Shown here: positions 4,309 to 5,420 of the stretch, one piece after another
Layout: each line of letters begins with the position of its first letter
Position numbering within the stretch: position 1 is the first letter of the stretch
Source: Streptomyces regalis
Lineage (GTDB): Bacteria > Actinomycetota > Actinomycetes > Streptomycetales > Streptomycetaceae
DNA length: 5,420 nt
NCBI RefSeq assembly: GCF_001509475.1
Contig: NZ_LLZG01000143.1
Location: 1 to 5,420 of the forward strand
Direction of reading: 5' to 3'
Notes under the pieces: model-generated
The model's database searches: none
The model's input: the letters and a program-made list of their open reading frames with translations, nothing else
What the model was told of the DNA's origin: nothing
Made by a program: the position numbers and the translations under genes

Positions 4309-5094
4309 TCATGCGCAAAGCCAGAGACGCAGGGCTGCGACGACCACCGTGCCGTGAAAGACGTACGCCCTCTTGTCGAAACGCGTGGCCACTGCCCGGC
4401 TCGCCTTCAACCGGTTGATCACCCTCTCGACTTCGTTTCTGCGGACATAGCGTGCCGCATCGAAGCCGGCGGGCCTGCCGCCGCTGCTGCCACGGCGTAG
4501 GCGGTGGGCCTGCTGGTCACAGCGTCCGGCCGGGTGCGCGGACGGCCGCCGTCAGGCCGAGGCACGCGAATGCGCTCCAGGACCGGGATCATCTGTGGGG
4601 CATCACCCCCCTGACCAGCATGGCCAGAGGCCGCAGACCACCCTCGTCGACCAAGTGAATCTTCGTTGTCAGGCCGCCGCGCGAACGGCCCAATGCCTCG
4701 TCGGGGCGGTGCTGAGCGGGCGGGTACGCTTGCCGGGCTTCTGCGGCGCCTGTTTGCGTGCGCCAGCGGCGTGTTGATGAGCACGGCACACAGTGGAGTC
4801 CACACTCACCATGGACCAGTCGATCCGACCGTCAGTGCCGGCATCAGCCTGGACGGTCCGGAAGATCTGCTCCCAGGTGCCGTCCGCGGACCAGCGCCGG
4901 TGCCGGTCGTAACAGGTCTGCCACTTTCCGAACCTCGTTGGAAGGTCCCTCCAGGGGATGCCGGTCCGTATGCGGAACAAGATTCCGTTGATGATCTTCC
5001 GGTGTTCCTTCCACCGGCCGCCCCGACCGGTGTTCTTCGGCAAGTGCGGCTCCAGCTGGGCCCACTCGAAGTCGGTCACATCACCTCGCCCCAC
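4309..5094 (-). pseudogene. Decayed IS5-family transposase with frameshift and internal deletion
   Basis: A GTG at 5094 starts GRGDVTDFEWAQLEPHLPKN. The N-terminal domain continues intact (GRGGRW, FRIRTGIPWRDLPTRFGKW) to the first catalytic Asp in SMVSVDSTVCRAHQHAAGAR (D99, codon 4800-4798). Near 4725-4750 the frame changes; the next segment, PDEALGRSRGGLTTKIHLVDEGGLRPLAML, lies in a second frame. Such a shift may be programmed in some IS5 groups. Near 4600-4620 sequence is lost and a third frame gives GDAPQMIPVLERIRVPRPDGG. Then RPDAVT jumps directly to DQQAHRLRRGSSGGRPAGFD (about 4515-4525), omitting the ADKAYS-type block that holds the second Asp. The end, YVRRNEVERVINRLK, keeps the Y-(2)-R-(3)-E-(6)-K signature (Glu codon 4428-4426) and runs to LRLWLCA and a TGA at 4311-4309. 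The catalytic triad is broken, so the enzyme is dead. Confidence 0.85.
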
Positions 5095-5127
5095 GCAGTG
5101 CTGAACGATCGGCGGTCCAGCTCGTAA

Positions 5128-5148
5128 CTGACCTCTCGGACAGGCCCT
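5128..5148 (-). repeat. Terminal repeat at the upstream end of the decayed IS
   Basis: Read on the minus strand, AGGGCCTGTCCGAGAGGTCA precedes the transposase start by about 35 bp, the normal place for the end of an IS5-type element. Its partner at the other end of this IS is not found next to the transposase stop. The only similar copy is far away at 2309, in inverted orientation. Beyond it the sequence is TAAGGATT, so a TA target is possible. Confidence 0.7.
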
Positions 5149-5174
5149 AAGGATTCGTGTAGTTGTCGTGCCAT
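5149..5174 (-). pseudogene. First codons of a gene cut off by the IS end
   Basis: On the minus strand a perfect GGAGG (5187-5183) stands 8 nt before an ATG at 5174, the strongest ribosome-binding site in the window. The frame reads MARQLHES and then runs straight into the IS terminal repeat, after which it continues as shadow sequence. This is best read as the 5' end of a host gene separated from its body by the IS or a linked deletion. The rest of the gene is not seen in the window, so the product is unknown. Confidence 0.5.
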
Positions 5175-5200
5175 GCTGATGTCCTCCGTGAAGGTGGAGA

Positions 5201-5237
5201 CGAGGTGCGGCGTGCTTGGTAGGTGGGCCGCACCTCG
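5201..5237 (-). promoter_or_regulatory. Leader hairpin upstream of the truncated gene
   Basis: CGAGGTGCGGC (5201-5211) and GCCGCACCTCG (5227-5237) form a perfect 11-bp stem with a 15-nt loop. On the minus strand it ends 13 nt before the GGAGG of the truncated gene, in its probable leader. It could be an operator, an attenuator hairpin, or the terminator of an upstream gene. Confidence 0.45.
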
Positions 5238-5420
5238 CGTGTTCTCAGAACTGTCTGATCTGGGGCAGCCCCACAGTTGCTGCCGTTGTCCTGGGTCGAT
5301 CCGCAGCATCGGGCAGCGAACGCGGTTGCGTCCTGAGAAGTGGTGTACGGGTTCGACCTGATGTGGGGGTTTGCTCCGGCATCGGGATGGTGCCCGCATA
5401 GATGAACGGCCACCGGCTGA
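5238..5420. other. Upstream region without a confident gene
   Basis: No complete gene is supported. Two small palindromes stand out: GTTCTCAGAAC (5241-5251) and TGGGGCAGCCCCA (about 5261-5273), possible operator or RNA elements. In one minus-strand frame the stretch RNRVRCPMLRIDPGQRQQL (about 5265-5325) vaguely recalls the tail region of actinobacterial site-specific recombinases, but the match is short and flanked by unlikely sequence. I do not call it a gene. Confidence 0.3.

Noticed and set aside
5147..5413. Minus-strand open frame with several Cys and His near the right edge
   Set aside because: It has no clear start signal, overlaps palindromic leader elements, and shows no domain pattern. 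A short recombinase-like stretch in the neighbouring frame is too brief to call.
1..5420. CRISPR array, tRNA or rRNA genes
   Set aside because: I saw no regularly spaced direct repeats and no cloverleaf or rRNA-like segments by eye on either strand.

Overview
The window is high-GC DNA with GTG starts, a probable leaderless regulator gene and Streptomyces-type IS5-family remnants, so it most likely comes from a streptomycete or close relative. It looks like an accessory region: a few intact small genes sit among insertion-sequence debris, gene fragments and terminal repeats.

Left part (1-1047): only remnants. These are the tail of an unknown plus-strand gene (to 95), an internal piece of a COG3586/DUF5655-type protein (about 193-435), and on the minus strand a frameshifted coiled-coil gene (about 430-665) overlapping by ATGA the C-terminal scrap of an IS5-type transposase (about 662-814). 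The stretch 815-1047 has no recognisable gene, only a GC-rich hairpin.

Middle (1048-2426): a minus-strand multi-pass membrane protein and a plus-strand SMI1/KNR4 (SUKH) immunity-type protein lie head to head, with only a few bases between their best starts. The SUKH gene is followed by a small hairpin and then by a sequence nearly identical to the end of the IS at 5148, in inverted orientation.

Centre-right (2424-3629): an ArsR-like HTH regulator (minus) and a dienelactone-hydrolase-family protein (plus) are divergent across a 57-bp spacer. The regulator probably controls the hydrolase gene and itself.

3626-4296: the most interesting unit. A compact 0.67-kb element has perfect 27-bp inverted ends that include CTAG at both borders. 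Inside, a transposase-like start (16 codons, VTRVQLTDEEWEFIEP) is cut short, and its stop overlaps by ATGA the start of a complete PIN-domain (VapC-like) gene. The transposase body is absent. It looks like a non-autonomous IS derivative carrying a toxin-type nuclease as cargo, with no visible antitoxin, inserted at the stop codon of the hydrolase gene.

4309-5148: a decayed IS5-family transposase (minus) with a frameshift, plus a deletion that removes the second catalytic Asp. Only its upstream terminal repeat remains. Beyond it (5150-5420) the IS end has cut a minus-strand gene after about 8 codons, leaving its strong ribosome-binding site and a leader with an 11-bp hairpin and other palindromes.
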